Positions 14,501-26,690 of a DNA stretch of 64,000 nucleotides are shown here, piece after piece. Position numbers and translations under genes: made by a program. The stretch is taken from NCBI RefSeq assembly GCF_958295425.1, contig NC_081136.1, forward strand, positions 26,037,436 to 26,101,435, in the 5' to 3' direction. This stretch comes from Solea solea. Lineage: Eukaryota; Chordata; Actinopteri; Pleuronectiformes; Soleidae. Each line of letters starts with the position of its first letter. Position 1 is the stretch's first letter. The notes beneath the pieces were generated by a model. That model was not told the DNA's origin and ran no database searches. It worked only from the letters and a program-made list of their open reading frames with translations.

Positions 14501-17500
14501 ACACTATCAACGCAGTGTCCCTGAGAGCATTTTTGCTGCAGTTCACTGAATTGGACCGATGACATATTGGAGATTTCATCTCATCCAAAAACACCCAGGC
14601 CCAGAGCCAGTTTTCAGTCGGCTGCAATGCAGAGCACCTGCCCTTGAAATTAAATGCACACAAACAGCCCAAAAGTTCACCACGCAGTGTGACATCCTAG
14701 CCCGCTATGTTAAGTGAGACCCAAAAAAAGATTGAATACGGGCTCATGAATACAAATCAGTCCCTTATTTAAGCAGCTATTAATTATTCATTTGCATACA
14801 TTTTTGCTTTGCTGCACATGTGGTTGAAAAAGACAGAGCTGAAGCAAAGGTAGTATGAGGTAAAGTAAGCAGAAAAGCGTGTAATATACACTATAATGAC
14901 TATATACAGTCGACTACTTTTTAGTAAGGTCGTAAGCAAACTTCTGGCCTGTTATTGACATTGACTCACGGTTAGTTGAGAGGACACTATGCAAAAATGG
15001 ACAGAGTCTGGTTTGAAAAGTGAAGCCCAGGAAGCCACAAGGGAGAAATTAAAAATAACTACATTTAAATTGAAGTCTATGGTAAAATTAGACTACTTGT
15101 CACTTGATTTGTAATATCAGTAAACATTTTCATGAGGAGTTAATGTTCTCGATCACTAATCTTCATGAGAAATGATGTCATTCTTTTTTGGGAAAAGATG
15201 TTCCTATTTAGAGGTTAATAGACGATAAAACAGGACACTGGATGCAGTTGACGTCTGTAACTGGTTCTTGCCGTGAAAAAGGGACGTTCGTTTTGCAACT
15301 GGAGGACTATTTTCATATAAAGTCTATGGTTCAGATTATATCTGATGTCTGATGTCCCCGTGGAAGACCTAAATGTCCCCACAGAGACTCGTAATGCATG
15401 TTGTTATTGTTCAGCATACACATAAATATTAAAACCTTATTTAAGAGAACCATGATGATGGTCCATTTGAGGCTGGAGCCTTTTCCATAATTCACTAGGT
15501 GTTGTTAGTGGTGCTATAGCATACATTATTTAATTCATGCACCATATTTGTGTGTTTTGTTATTGTATAATTAGGATTCTTTTGATACTGGCCCTCCTGA
15601 ATATCTTGTAATACAGGCGTTGTATTTATATTGTAAAGCCATGTTTGGTACCATGCACTGCTGATATGGTATGAAAAAGAAACCATTTCCCTGCCATTTG
15701 AAGCCACTAGCATGCAAAGCTCCTCGCTATGATTTGAAGAGGTTTATCGAGTCTGTGCTCCCTTGTCATGTGAGTCACCATTCTGCATCAGCAGCCATCA
15801 AAAATCCAAGCGACAAACACGCCCGTGAATGTGTTTTTTCGGGTTAGTAGGAGGGTGAAAATGCATAGGATGTCGTGAATGTAATTATAATAACACTAAT
15901 CATCATTATCATCAGCATCCGTGCCAAAGCAATAATTGTACATCATCAGGACAAAGTTGCACAGCTGCTCAGTAAAAACACACACGCACATTCGCGGCAA
16001 TTAGCTTTAATCAGCAGAGGGTTTGATGTTGTTGGGTGAAGCGAGCGGGAGTGTGTGTGTGTGTGTGTGTGTTAGTGTGACTTAACGCTGAGTGTACTCT
16101 GCATCTTCAGGTGGCTGATTCCATCCCAGCTCAGGTCAGTGGCTTCCAGAGTGTCTCCTGTATGTTTGCAGTGCTTATTTCCCCATCTCCCCTCCCTTAG
16201 CTTCCTTCGCATCCCTTATAGTTTCTCCCTCTCAGCGCAAGCTCTTCTTTCTCTTTCTGGAAACGTCGGCATGGAAACAGCTACCCTTCCCTTCCCCTTC
16301 TTTGATGCCCCCCACTCATTTTGATTGCCTGCTTAGCCCTAATTTCTAGGGTCATTAAAAAGCCTCATCTCCCCTTTGCCATCTCGTACTTTCTCTACTT
16401 ACGGCCTTGCTTCCCACTTTACTTAGTCTAGACAGTGACCATTGCTTGGAAACAGTGCGGAGTGATTTCCTGATCTGCCGAGATGTGAACGCATCTCTCC
16501 ATAATTGACAGGAGAGGCACGTGGCAGTATTGACACCTCTGCCTCTGTGTGTTTGTGTTTTGGGTCTTGCAGTTGCGCAGCTCCTTTAAGCAGGCCTTCA
16601 GCAAGAAGAAAACCAAATCCCAGTCAGCACATGACGAGACGGAGGAGATGACAGACTCACTGCCATCCTCACCCAAACTGCAGCATGACAACAGGCAAGG
16701 CAGCATCGCCACGTTGCATTCTTCCCCCTCCACGACAGAGTGAGTACTCACGCCGCCCCTTACATGCGCACATACTTGTATAAATTGATCCATTCTCAGT
16801 AACATTTAAGTCAAAACTTATATGTACTGTAGACATGTTGACTGTCTGAATCCTTATTATTTATGTTTTTTTCTTTTAAACCACTCCTCCCTTTTCTTTT
16901 ATGTCCTTTCCTCTGTCCTTCTGTTCATCATTTTCTGTGACGCCGTAGCAAGTGCATTTGCGATAGCAAGTCCTCCCCTATTTGGACACCAAAGAAAAAG
17001 CAAAATGGTCATGTGGTCTACAAGCACAGATCTCGGTAACAGGCGCTGTGTGGCATGCTCCCATTGACTGAATGTGGAGTGGGGTGTTTTGGTGTGACCT
17101 AATTTTGCATCTCAATGCTGTGAAAAAACCTTGGCATGTGAGCGGCGATAGGCTTCAGTGGCTCATGAACTGGACCTGGAACTCGAGAGTGTCCAGCTCT
17201 TAGTGAAGAACAAGGGGCATTCATTTGGATTAATGGTTTAAAATGATAAGAAGGAGCAGTGACAAGTCTCATATTCACGTCAGTGCAATCAAACCAGTAA
17301 GCCATGCAAGGACACGGCGCACATCTGCTGTGCTGTTTGGGAGCTGGTGAGATCACCTCAGTTTGCTCAAGGGCAGGGCATGTGGACGTGTTTGAGCCTC
17401 GAATGACAGTGATCCATGAAGGATGTGTTTTTAGCTTAGCACATGAGCAAAGTTAGGAAGTTGGATTTCACATCTCTGCCTGCTGAAAAGTAAAGTAACT

Positions 17501-20500
17501 TTATCTCTGTACTGTACATACAGTATCACACACTGCGCATACATATGAGTCCTAAAGAAAACACTGTGAACAACTGTGCATGCTGGGATCACAGCTGCAC
17601 TGTTTTCACCTATAAAAGTCTCTGGCTTAAATAAGAAAATATGAGTGAGTTTTGTTACTGTGAAGGATTTGCTGTCCCAAATGCCACACTTCCTTTTTCA
17701 CCTTCATGTTGCATCTGCCTGTACAGTTGTTTTTACAGTCTTCCTTTGAGCTTCAAGCCTTAGCTCTCTTAGCACTTCTATGACGTGTGTACAGTGTGTG
17801 TGTTTCTATGGTTGGGTTTTGTGTTTTGGTGAAACCCTCAAGGTGACCCCGTCCTGCTCCCTGTGTGTAATCCCGGCTGCAGGTTGTGTGAATGCACCGA
17901 GGCAGAGGCCGAAATCATCCTCCAGCTGAAGAATGAGTTAAGAGAGAAGGAGCTCAAGTTGACAGATATACGCTTGGAGGCGCTCAGTTCTGCGCACCAC
18001 CTTGACCAGATCCGAGAGGCCATGAACCGCATGCAGGTACTTTCACCTGTAGGGTCTGTTTGTGCTTGACACCTGATAAACTAGAGCAACATGAATAATT
18101 GCCAGGAGAATCAGTTGGTGATTTTTTTTATAAAACTTTATATTTAAACTGTTTTTTTCTTCCTCAAAGTCTTGCTATACTATTGCAGGAAAATGGTCTT
18201 TTCCTTTGACAATTTTCTCCAAAGGCCCAGATGGAGACTTATAGAAACAGAAATGACCTTTTGTAGTGCTACATTTCCCTCTTCTGTCTAATCTAACTGG
18301 GCTAAAGTAGTGCATGCAGCTACTGTACCAGTCAGGGAGTTGAGTTACTGACAGAAGCAACTCAAGTTACTGAGTTACTGGCAGAAGGAGGGATGAAGGC
18401 ACCTACCTTTTCTATAGGTAACAAAATCCCATTTTTAAGCATTTCTAACAAGCTGACAGGTGTTATCTTGTTTTTTATTGTGAAAAAACCTGAGGTATAA
18501 ATTGAAATCTTCGGAATTGTTAACTAAGCTCTAACCTTTTAACTTTTTTTAAGGCAAACTGTTTCTTTTTGTTTTCTTCACACTTAGCTAGGCTAACGCT
18601 AATGTATCAGACGTTTTGTGCTACTGTCTACAGCAAGAAAGTGTATGTACCAAAAATATTGGACTATTTCATTCAGTCTAAAGGTCAAACTTCACAGAGT
18701 AATACCATACATGACTCTGTGAAAAAATAGAATACCCCAGCTTGTTGACTGGTTTTCCTCCAGCTCGGTGAAATAACAGACTTTCTTAATGCATTGTCAA
18801 GGTGAGCAACACTTCATCCAGTAAAATTGTTTAATTGTCCATGAAGCTGAATAAAGCACATCATATAAATGACTGAACCCATCGTTTCAAAGGAAATCTT
18901 CAGAGATGCTTTGCCATCTATAAAAGAAGCACATGTTCAAACACCATCACGATAAAAGTCTGAGTGAAGTGGATCTTTTTGGATGTGGTTCGCCTTGTCT
19001 GTAGAAGCCTATAGTCTCTTCTCAGATCTAGGGATCATGTAAGGCTCCTCGTCTAACTCCTAGCCTTCTCTACAAAGAGACCCTTGAAGATTAGACAGCT
19101 GCTTACAGCCCCGAAACTCAAACAATACTGATTCAACCGTGGTCAAACAGTGTGAGCAGCATGTTAATGTGAAGCTGAAACCATTTTCTACGCTGTTCCG
19201 TCTTTTCTCTCTGACCAGAACGAGATAGAGATGCTGAAAGCGGAGAACGACCGCCTCAAATCCAGCAGCAACGCGACGCCCACGGCCACGCCCGTCAAAA
19301 CCGCCCGGCCGCCTTCTGAGACCTCCAGCACCTCCTCGTCCTCTTCGCGTCAGTCCTTGGGGTTGTCGCTAAATAACCTCAACATCACTGACACCATCAT
19401 GTCAGGTCAGTTCAGTGTCAGTGCCGCTGTCTGCAGTGCATCCATCTCAAGTGTCTGCACCGATCAGTGTTCACAGTCTGCAGTTTGGCCTGGGTTATGA
19501 CCACAGTAAGTGTGAGAGTGATTCGAGGCAGTGAAGCAGAAAATAACACCCTGTGTTATTGGTCAAACATGACGCAGAAAAGCTGTTTCACAATGGGATG
19601 TTTTCTCAAAAAGGTGGTGTATTCAATATATTAAAGAATTAAACCGCTACCATGGCAGTGCAAAGGCCTTTTTACACCTGTGATGTGAAAAAACAAATAT
19701 ATTTATTTTGGGCTGCAGATAAGTGCATATGTATAACACAGATGCAAGACACAGAATGTTTTTTATTCTGTCCCCAATTTTCAATGTCCATTACCTCTTT
19801 GTAGCTCTGGAGAGAGCTAATGTCCACACAAGAGGAAACAGTTCAGGTATATTCAGGAGAGGCCAGAGAAAGAAAGATAAATCAACAAAACAGATTCTCA
19901 AATATGCTCAGGTCTATGAACAGAAGTTTGTTTTCATGTGGCATCACGATGGATTAGCTCTCTCTGTACTGGCTGTAGTAGAAACAGTAGAAACAGCTCC
20001 TCTCTCATCTGCGAGGGCTTGCCATACAGCAGGAGTCTAATGCACACACACACACAAACATCAACATGTTGAATCTCCGCCTGCTCTGGTTTGAGAACTT
20101 TTGTCCCTCCTACATGTCCGGTAATTTACATAGAAGGCAGCAGCTGTCTCACTCGAGGACTCAGGCCCTGGTTAATTGATGGAGGGACGAACCAAGAACA
20201 GTGACACATGGGGCGATGAGTAGGCTACGCAGGCCGTTATCGCCTCAACACAGAGCTAAGGGAATCCAGCCAAATAAAATGTACCATCGAAAAGAGGATA
20301 GAGATTTATGGTTTGGTTTGTTAATGGTTTGTGAGCAAAGATTAAAGAAATCACAGCCTCACTGAAATAGGAGAATACTTCATCTCCTTCAGTTTTATGT
20401 TGTTTGTTATTTTTGGCCGGACGGCAGCAGCTGATGAAGATTCACCACTGGTCAGATCGAGGACTGTTTGAGTTTACTCATTACTCACTTCATACAGTAT

Positions 20501-22674
20501 AAAGCTACAGCCTGCTTAAACTAGAGTAAGTGTTGCTGCTGAGGTTGTCGGGAGCTAAACATGACAATTAATCTAATCACCTTCATAGCCTGTCTTTATA
20601 GTCAAGTTCAGATCCAGGTTTGACCAATTGCCTGTGTGGAGTTTGCACGTCTCTGGGTACCAGACTTCCTCCCACAGTTCTAAAACATGCAAATTTAGGG
20701 ATTAGATTCATTGGACACTCTACATTCATCGTAGGTGTGAATATGAGAGTGACTGGTCAATGTGTCCTGGGTTTATCCCAGCTGGGATTGGCTCCAGCTC
20801 CCCCCACGTTCCTCATCTAGAGGGTAAAGCAGTAGAGAATGGATGGATGGATGGATTTGTTCTTTCTTAACTTCTTAGCTTAGGTTTGTGTTATGACCAC
20901 ATTCTGCACTGTGGATCCCCAAACCTGTGGTATTTCAGGAAATGTTTCCGTTATAATATTTGGGTTCTGACTGTATGATGCTGACTCATATTGTCATTAT
21001 CATTCAGCACAAACACTAGAGAGCCGTCGAGATGAAAACCATGATTAAATGTAAAAGTAATTATCACATGAAAGAAACAAATTTGCTTCCCTTTTCTTGG
21101 GACTCTGTTTGTCCGTGTATAGCTGTAATTTGCTGGTGGGGAGAAAGTTTGTTTTTCGGAAATTAATCAAGAGTCTGATTAAATAAAGTTTGATGTGTTT
21201 CGTAATAGAAAGTTTTTCTTCCAGATATTCTGCTAGATGACAGCTATGAGGGCAATCTACGCAAAGAGGGCCGGAGTGTGCGTATAGTGGTCAACATCAA
21301 CAGTGGGCCAAATAAAACTAAGGTCAGTGAATTACATTTTTACGTTCATTTCAACTGTCCTCCAGCTTAAACCACTGAAATCAGATGTGATTTTTATTCA
21401 TTTCACTACATTTTAGGACACACAGAGCCAGTACCTGATTGGGTCGATAGGCGTGAGTGGAAAAACCAAGTGGGACGTCCTGGACGGCGTCATCCGGCGC
21501 CTCTTCAAGGTAAAACAACACAAGTCTTTGCTCTTAAATACAGATGCAGTTTTTTTGTTTCATTTTTAATGGCAGACATTTTAAAAGCACAGGCGTTCCT
21601 TGTAGCTTTTCGTTGCTGGTGACTGTCAGTGAATCATGTAGTATTTCATCATTAAAAGGAAGTGAAAACTCACCTTTATCTTATCAAGTAATGTTTGAAC
21701 TGTATGTAGCTGTAACAATTATCTCCGATTCCTCTAAAAAGGTGACTCGACTATGCATTTGTGTTTTCATTATCAAAGACTAGATATTTTTTTTCGTTCT
21801 TTCCATCTTGGTTTGCTGAGCTCTGATGTGGTGCAAAAATCACTCCTCCAGCTCGTGTTGTCTCTGACTGACTGACTGTGTAAGCTTGACTGAGGTGAAG
21901 TGGTTGTGATCTCGCTGGAGTCGCAACGTATTTTAAGCGCTATAAACGTCGCAGCCCCCTCATCTCCCTCTGTCCTCCCTGCAGGAGTACGTATTTCGCG
22001 TGGACCCTCTGACCACCCTGGGTCTCAACTCAGACAGCATCGTCTGCTACAGGATGGGGGGGGTGGTTCGCGCCCACGCCTCCGAAGTGCCTGAGCTGCT
22101 GCCCTGCGGCTACCTGGTGGGCGACAACAACATCATCAAGGTCAACCTCAAAGGTGTGGCAGCGAGGAAGCGAGGAGTTTCTATTCAAGGATGGCTGCAA
22201 ATAATGCAGCTGAGTCCCATAGAAAGTGTTTGACAGAGGAGAAATACACCATTATTGCTCTAATCGCTGTGTTGTTTCAATTCAGTGTGGACGTTGAAAT
22301 TATTTATCGACTGTTTGCACACAAGGATGTCTCCTTGATTTTACTTTAAACTTTATTTAATTATACGATAAACCTTCATTTTCCTTCCTTCGTCTTCTCA
22401 GGAGTGAAGGACAACAGTATAGACAGTCTGGTGTTTGACACGCTCATCCCAAAACCCATCATCCAGCGGTACCTCAACCTGCTGATGGAGCACCGTCGCA
22501 TCATCCTCTCAGGACCCAGCGGCACCGGCAAGTCCTTCCTGGCTGTCAAGCTGGCCGAGTACATCATATCCCAAATGGGGCAGGAGGTGACGGAGCACAA
22601 CGTGGCCAGCTTCAACGTGGACCAGAACTCCAGCAAGGTAGAAAGAACACACACAAGTCATATGTTGTGGTGGT

Positions 22675-22714
<40 letters not shown>

Positions 22715-25370
22715 CACATTGGTCTCTGAGCCTTCTCTACCGTAACTGAACCAGAGCTGAAGAAGCCTCTCTGCTGTTAAAATGAGTCCAGAGGAAGCAG
22801 TCATTGTCAAAAAATTATTTTCTACAAATCTGTCTATTTAAATGACTAGAGTTTAAGATAAAAATAATAGATATAATAGTGGAGACTGAAACTGTGACCA
22901 ACACTTCAAAACTGCCTCACATGCCTCCTCCCTCCAGGATTTGCGTCAGTACCTGTCCAACCTGGCAGAGCAGTGCAACTCTGAGGAGACGGACATGGAG
23001 CTCCCCACTGTGGTCGTCCTGGACAACCTCCACCACATCGGCTCCCTCAGTGACATATTCAACGGTTTCCTCAACTGCAAGTACCATAAATGGTGAGGCA
23101 GAACTCTCCCTGGCTTTCTTTATTTAGGCAGAGCTGTGGTGCAATGGTGCGGGTGTAATAATATAATTAAAGTTCCATTTTGTAATATTTAGGAGGGTTT
23201 ATTGGCAGGAATTGAATATATTAACTATACGTTTTTTTTGCACGTGTATAAATGTTGGATTGCAGTGTCACCAATAGATGTCACTAATTCTAACATACTT
23301 TGATGAGTGGTTCACAGCAGACAGGGATTCACAGAGAAGCCACCCTGGTGTCTGAACTGTAATGCAGCAGCTCTTTAGTGTCTGACTAATAACTAATTGC
23401 GTGTTTTGTTTGTTCCTCGTCTCCTATAGTCCGTATGTTATTGGGACCATGAATCAAGGAGTTTCCTCGTCTCCTAACCTCGAGTTACACCACAACTTCA
23501 GGTTTGTGACACCTTAACCAAAGCTTTGTCCCACACTGAAATATCTTTATTTGAGTTCAGATCATTGTGGTATTAGTGGTTAATTTTTTGTGGGGGGGGG
23601 GTTAAAATACTGATTGTGTTGTTGTACATATTGTGTAGGTCTGTGTGATGTGTACAAATGACACCGGTTGGGTTTACTCGATTTGATTAAATCTCGCCTC
23701 TCACACAGTGTGTTTGATTTCAATTTCCGAGCAGCATGTTAGTTCTCAGATTGTCAACTAAAGGCCATTTTCCACAGGGAGTGATATAATTACATCTCTC
23801 AGATAATTAGACTTTTTAATTAAAGGGAATATGGTGCCGAGTTATTTGTGGTTGCTATGTTTGACGAGCTGATGATTTTGCAAACGTGAAGTCATTAGGC
23901 AAAAAAACTTAAATACATAATAAATCAAACTAAAAAAAAAACATCCAAAATGAGTCTCCCACTTTGTTTCCTCACTGATGATCCCTTCTGTCACAGGTGG
24001 GTGCTGTGCACCAACCACACTGAGCCAATCAAAGGATTCCTGGGCCGTTTCCTGCGCAGGAAGCTGGTGGAGACTGAGATCAAGAAAAACATGCGCAGCA
24101 ATGACTTGATAAAGATTATCGACTGGATCCCGAAGATCTGGCAGCATCTCAACGGCTTCCTGGAAGCACACAGTTCCTCCGATGTCACCATAGGTCAGTT
24201 CACGCATACGGACACACTGTGTGGCTCATATTTGATCTATTTATGCAGAATACAATCTTTAAATATTATGATCATAACTTCAGCTCCAATCATCAATGAC
24301 TTTGGTCTTTCTATTTTCCATTCAACAAACACTCGTTGTGCCCGCAGGCCCCCGTCTCTTCCTGTCCTGTCCCATGGATGTAGAAGGCTCTCGTGTTTGG
24401 TTCACGGACCTGTGGAACTACTCTCTGGTGCCGTATCTGCTGGAAGCCGTGCGAGAAGGGCTCCAGGTATGTCAGAAATGAGCTTTCTGCTTAGTCTGCT
24501 GCAGAATCTGTAAGAAATATAGGATTTGAAATCCAAGACAAGCTGTGTTATAAAGCTGCTTTGTTTTCAACAAATGCACAGTTCTTTCTTCAGAGACTTC
24601 ATTTCAAAAATATCAATAAGAAAAATTACTTTTTCTCATGTAACAAAGGCTTCAAAGGTGGGACATGGAAGTGTGTCCCTGTTTTATTGGTCATATTAAT
24701 TAACATTTTATTGACCTAAGATGCAAAAACTGAAATAATGTGTCCATATATGACTCCCTATATAACATTAGCAAACACCTTTATGTGTAATTACTACAGC
24801 TGCGGCTAACGATTATTTTCATAATCGATTATCGACAGTCGATTGTTTTCTCGATTAATCGAGTCATCGTTTGGTCCATGAAATGTCAGAAAATGTTGAA
24901 AAATGTCGTCCGTGTTTGTCAGACCTGGAAACGATGATGTTCTCGAATGTCTTGTTTTTGTCCTCATACCAAAGTGATCTGGTTTTAAGGATTTCTTTGC
25001 AAAGAAATCAGAAAATGTTACCATTTAAGAAGCTGAAACACAGAGAAATCTTCAAGCTTCAAACCGCTTCATCGATGATCAAAATAGTTGGCGATTAATA
25101 ATCGAGTAATTCTTCATTCCTCTTTCCCCCCGTCCTTTGACCACTTTGCAGCTGTACGGCAAAAGAGCAGCATGGGAGGATCCGTCCAAGTGGGTGAACG
25201 ACACGTATCCGTGGAACGCCGCCTCTCTGCAGCAGGACGGCCAGTCACTGCTGCAGCTGAGGCCGGAGGACGTGGGATACGACAGCTACAACTCCTCCAA
25301 GGAGGGAGCCTCGTCCAAGCAAGTGTCTCAGAGTGACACTGAGGGAGACCCACTGGTGAGGAGGACACAC

Positions 25371-25409
<39 letters not shown>

Positions 25410-26690
25410 ATCTGTGTCATTAAAGAGCCTGTTAAGGAGAGTTAAGTTCACAGAGAGATGACAAAAATAATGTGGAATAGCAATTAAATTAGAAAGTGCG
25501 GAACATGAGGTGTTATGACGACAAATGTCTACCTTCAATAGAGCAAATGTGTACATAGTGCAAATCCATGGTTACTCATTTATTGCTGGTTTCCATAGAA
25601 ACATCTCACAAGTGTTGCATTGGCTTTTGCAAAACTAGAAGCACAGAACACACACACACACACTTTGTAGGATCCACTATTGAGGGGAGGGGAGAGAGAG
25701 GAGAAGGCAAATGGGTGGAAAGAGAGAATTAATTTCCATTTGCAGGGTTATTAGAGCCTAAGAGGACTTAAAGGCTAGTCATCCAAAAACAATTGCCTTG
25801 ATTTAGCAAGTGGACTTGTGTGTGTGTGTGTGTGTGTGTACGATGAGCACAGGTGTTGCCAAGACTGGTTTTCGGAACACTTGAAGCCATGCACCAGATG
25901 CATTATTGAGACAATGAGCTCTTTTCCAGGGCTGAGAGGTTTCTGCAGTTTTATTGTGGCGCTTCACTGTGAGCTCTGTAAAGTGCTTTCATCCCAAAAA
26001 ACAACATTTTAAAAAAGTTAATGATGATGTTCATTTGACTTGGTGGTTGATTTTGTTTTTACAGACAACATGACTGCAGATGGTGAAGACAAAACAGAAT
26101 ACGAAAGCTGAACCACTGGCTACAGCCACTCGTCAGCTAAAATATTTCTCCAAAAAACTACAAGACACACACTCTTAAAATCCATAGAGAGCTGTATTTC
26201 TGTTCAACCTCTGGTGCAAACACATTATGAAATGTCCAAGTGAGCGAGAAAATATTCAGTTCTACTAATTAGCCAGTTTATTGCACTTTAGTTGTGTGTG
26301 TTTGTCACTAATGGATCAGGACACATTCTGCCACCAAAGCTCTTTCTGTCTTCCCATGATCCCCCGCCGCTCCCCTGCTTCCCCGCTGTCATCAGACTAT
26401 GTCTTTTTGTTTTTACTGAGCGTCACCGAGCAGCAGAAATGACATACTCTGCATGTGACTTCGCTTAGTTTTTACTAATTCCAATCAGTGTTTGTGTTTA
26501 GTGTCTGACATGTTGTAGTTTCCCCCACTCACAGTCTGTTATCACATTGTTTGCTGTGCTGTGTTTGCAGATGAATATGCTGCTACGGCTGCAGGAGGCA
26601 GCGAACTACTCCAGCACACAGAGCTGCGACAGTGACAGCACCAGTCACCATGACGACCAGCTGGACTCCTCCCTTGAGTCGGCGCTATAA
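517..26690 (+). CDS. nav3: Neuron navigator family protein, NAV3-like, 3' half (25 exons, 5' end outside window)
   Basis: Neuron navigators are large microtubule-associated proteins that steer axon and cell migration. Exons that join in phase: 517-942, 1744-1785, 3382-3539, 3865-4059, 4494-4546, 5646-5669, 7185-7262, 12017-12100, 13103-13214, 13441-13565, 16111-16134 (microexon), 16573-16739, 16949-17035 (cassette), 17883-18036, 19219-19405, 21225-21322, 21417-21509, 21985-22153, 22402-22637, 22938-23092, 23430-23501, 23997-24193, 24348-24466, 25152-25355, 26571-26690. They encode about 1,090-1,125 residues, roughly the C-terminal half. Visible in order: a Ser-rich region, a coiled coil (QIRKLRRELDASQEKV), a Lys tract, a second coiled coil (LREKELKLTDIRLEAL), and an AAA-type ATPase with Walker A GPSGTGKS at 22512-22535 and a Walker B-like VVVLDN. 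The C-terminus ends LDSSLESAL. From memory, NAV1 ends differently, and phrases such as GTMNQGVSSSPNLELHHNF fit NAV3 better than NAV2. The family is certain; the paralogue is about 70% sure. Confidence 0.93.
5646..5669 (+). other. nav3: 24-nt in-frame exon of the navigator gene
   Basis: The exon is flanked by TTCTTACAG and GTAAGGAT and adds TEEKAHSE between the SSLYSA exon and the QIRKLRREL coiled-coil exon. The phases are 0/0, so including or skipping it keeps the frame. The same residues occur in mammalian navigators as I remember them, so it is probably included in most transcripts. Confidence 0.85.
11537..11603. repeat. Two adjacent CA microsatellites
   Basis: (CA)n at about 11537-11571 and 11583-11603, separated by TCACAGACATAG, in a navigator intron. 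Confidence 0.95.
15010..15170 (+). repeat. Interspersed repeat, copy A
   Basis: Shares with 43605-43770 the run TTTGAAAAGTG, GCCACAAGGGA and ATATCAGTAAACATTTTC, then GAGGAGT and TCGATCACTAA-like sequence. It lies in a navigator intron. No coding potential or family name is recognised. Confidence 0.6.
16051..16072. repeat. GT microsatellite upstream of the navigator microexon
   Basis: A (GT)n run ending about 38 bp upstream of the 24-nt exon at 16111. On the sense strand it would be a (UG)n protein-binding tract. Confidence 0.9.
16111..16134 (+). other. nav3: Candidate 24-nt neuronal-type microexon of the navigator gene
   Basis: The sequence lies between TGCATCTTCAG and GTCAGT. It reads V-A-D-S-I-P-A-Q in phase 0/0, between the Lys-rich exon ending in KKSW and the exon starting LRSSFKQAF. 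A UGC lies 8 nt upstream of the 3' splice site and a (GT)n run about 40-60 nt upstream. Both are typical of regulated microexons (SRRM4-type and CELF/TDP-43-type signals). Inclusion is inferred; no transcript was seen. Confidence 0.55.
16949..17035 (+). other. nav3: Candidate 87-nt cassette exon of the navigator gene
   Basis: The exon is preceded by CGCCGTAG and followed by GTAACA. It enters and leaves in the same phase (2 nt carried in, 2 nt carried out), so it can be skipped without a frameshift. It encodes CICDSKSSPIWTPKKKQNGH followed by VVYKHRSR, a basic Cys-containing insert directly before the LCECTEAEAEIIL coiled coil. The open frame, splice sites and matched phase support a real exon. 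That it is alternative is an inference. Confidence 0.75.
20596..20860 (+). mobile_element. 5'-truncated SINE of the same family
   Basis: It shares GTGTGGAGTTTGCA, CTTCCTCCCACAGT, AACATGCAAATTTAGGGATT and TTGGACACTCTA with the copy at 52248-52612, and ends in a (ATGG)n tail. The tRNA head is missing. It lies in a navigator intron. Confidence 0.8.
22512..22535 (+). other. Walker A (P-loop) of the navigator AAA domain
   Basis: Encodes GPSGTGKS, the nucleotide-binding P-loop with an intact Lys and Ser, inside exon 22402-22637. Confidence 0.95.
22677..22713. repeat. TG microsatellite next to the Walker A exon
   Basis: A (TG)n run starting about 40 bp after the donor of navigator exon 22402-22637. 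Confidence 0.95.
24796..25110 (+). mobile_element. Palindromic AT-rich MITE, second copy
   Basis: Same family and orientation as 53630-53975: it shares ATTTTCATAATCGATTATCG, CGTTTGGTCCATGAAATGTC, ACGATGATGTTCTCGAATGT, CCATTTAAGAAGCTGAAACA and ATCAAAATAGTTGGCGATTA. It lies 40 bp upstream of navigator exon 25152-25355. Confidence 0.8.
25372..25407. repeat. CA microsatellite
   Basis: A (CA)n run about 17 bp after the donor of navigator exon 25152-25355. Confidence 0.95.

Noticed and set aside
26066..26110. Possible extra navigator exon after TTTTTACAG.
   Set aside because: No donor follows in a usable position, and exons 25152-25355 and 26571-26690 already join in phase to give the expected DPLMNML sequence.
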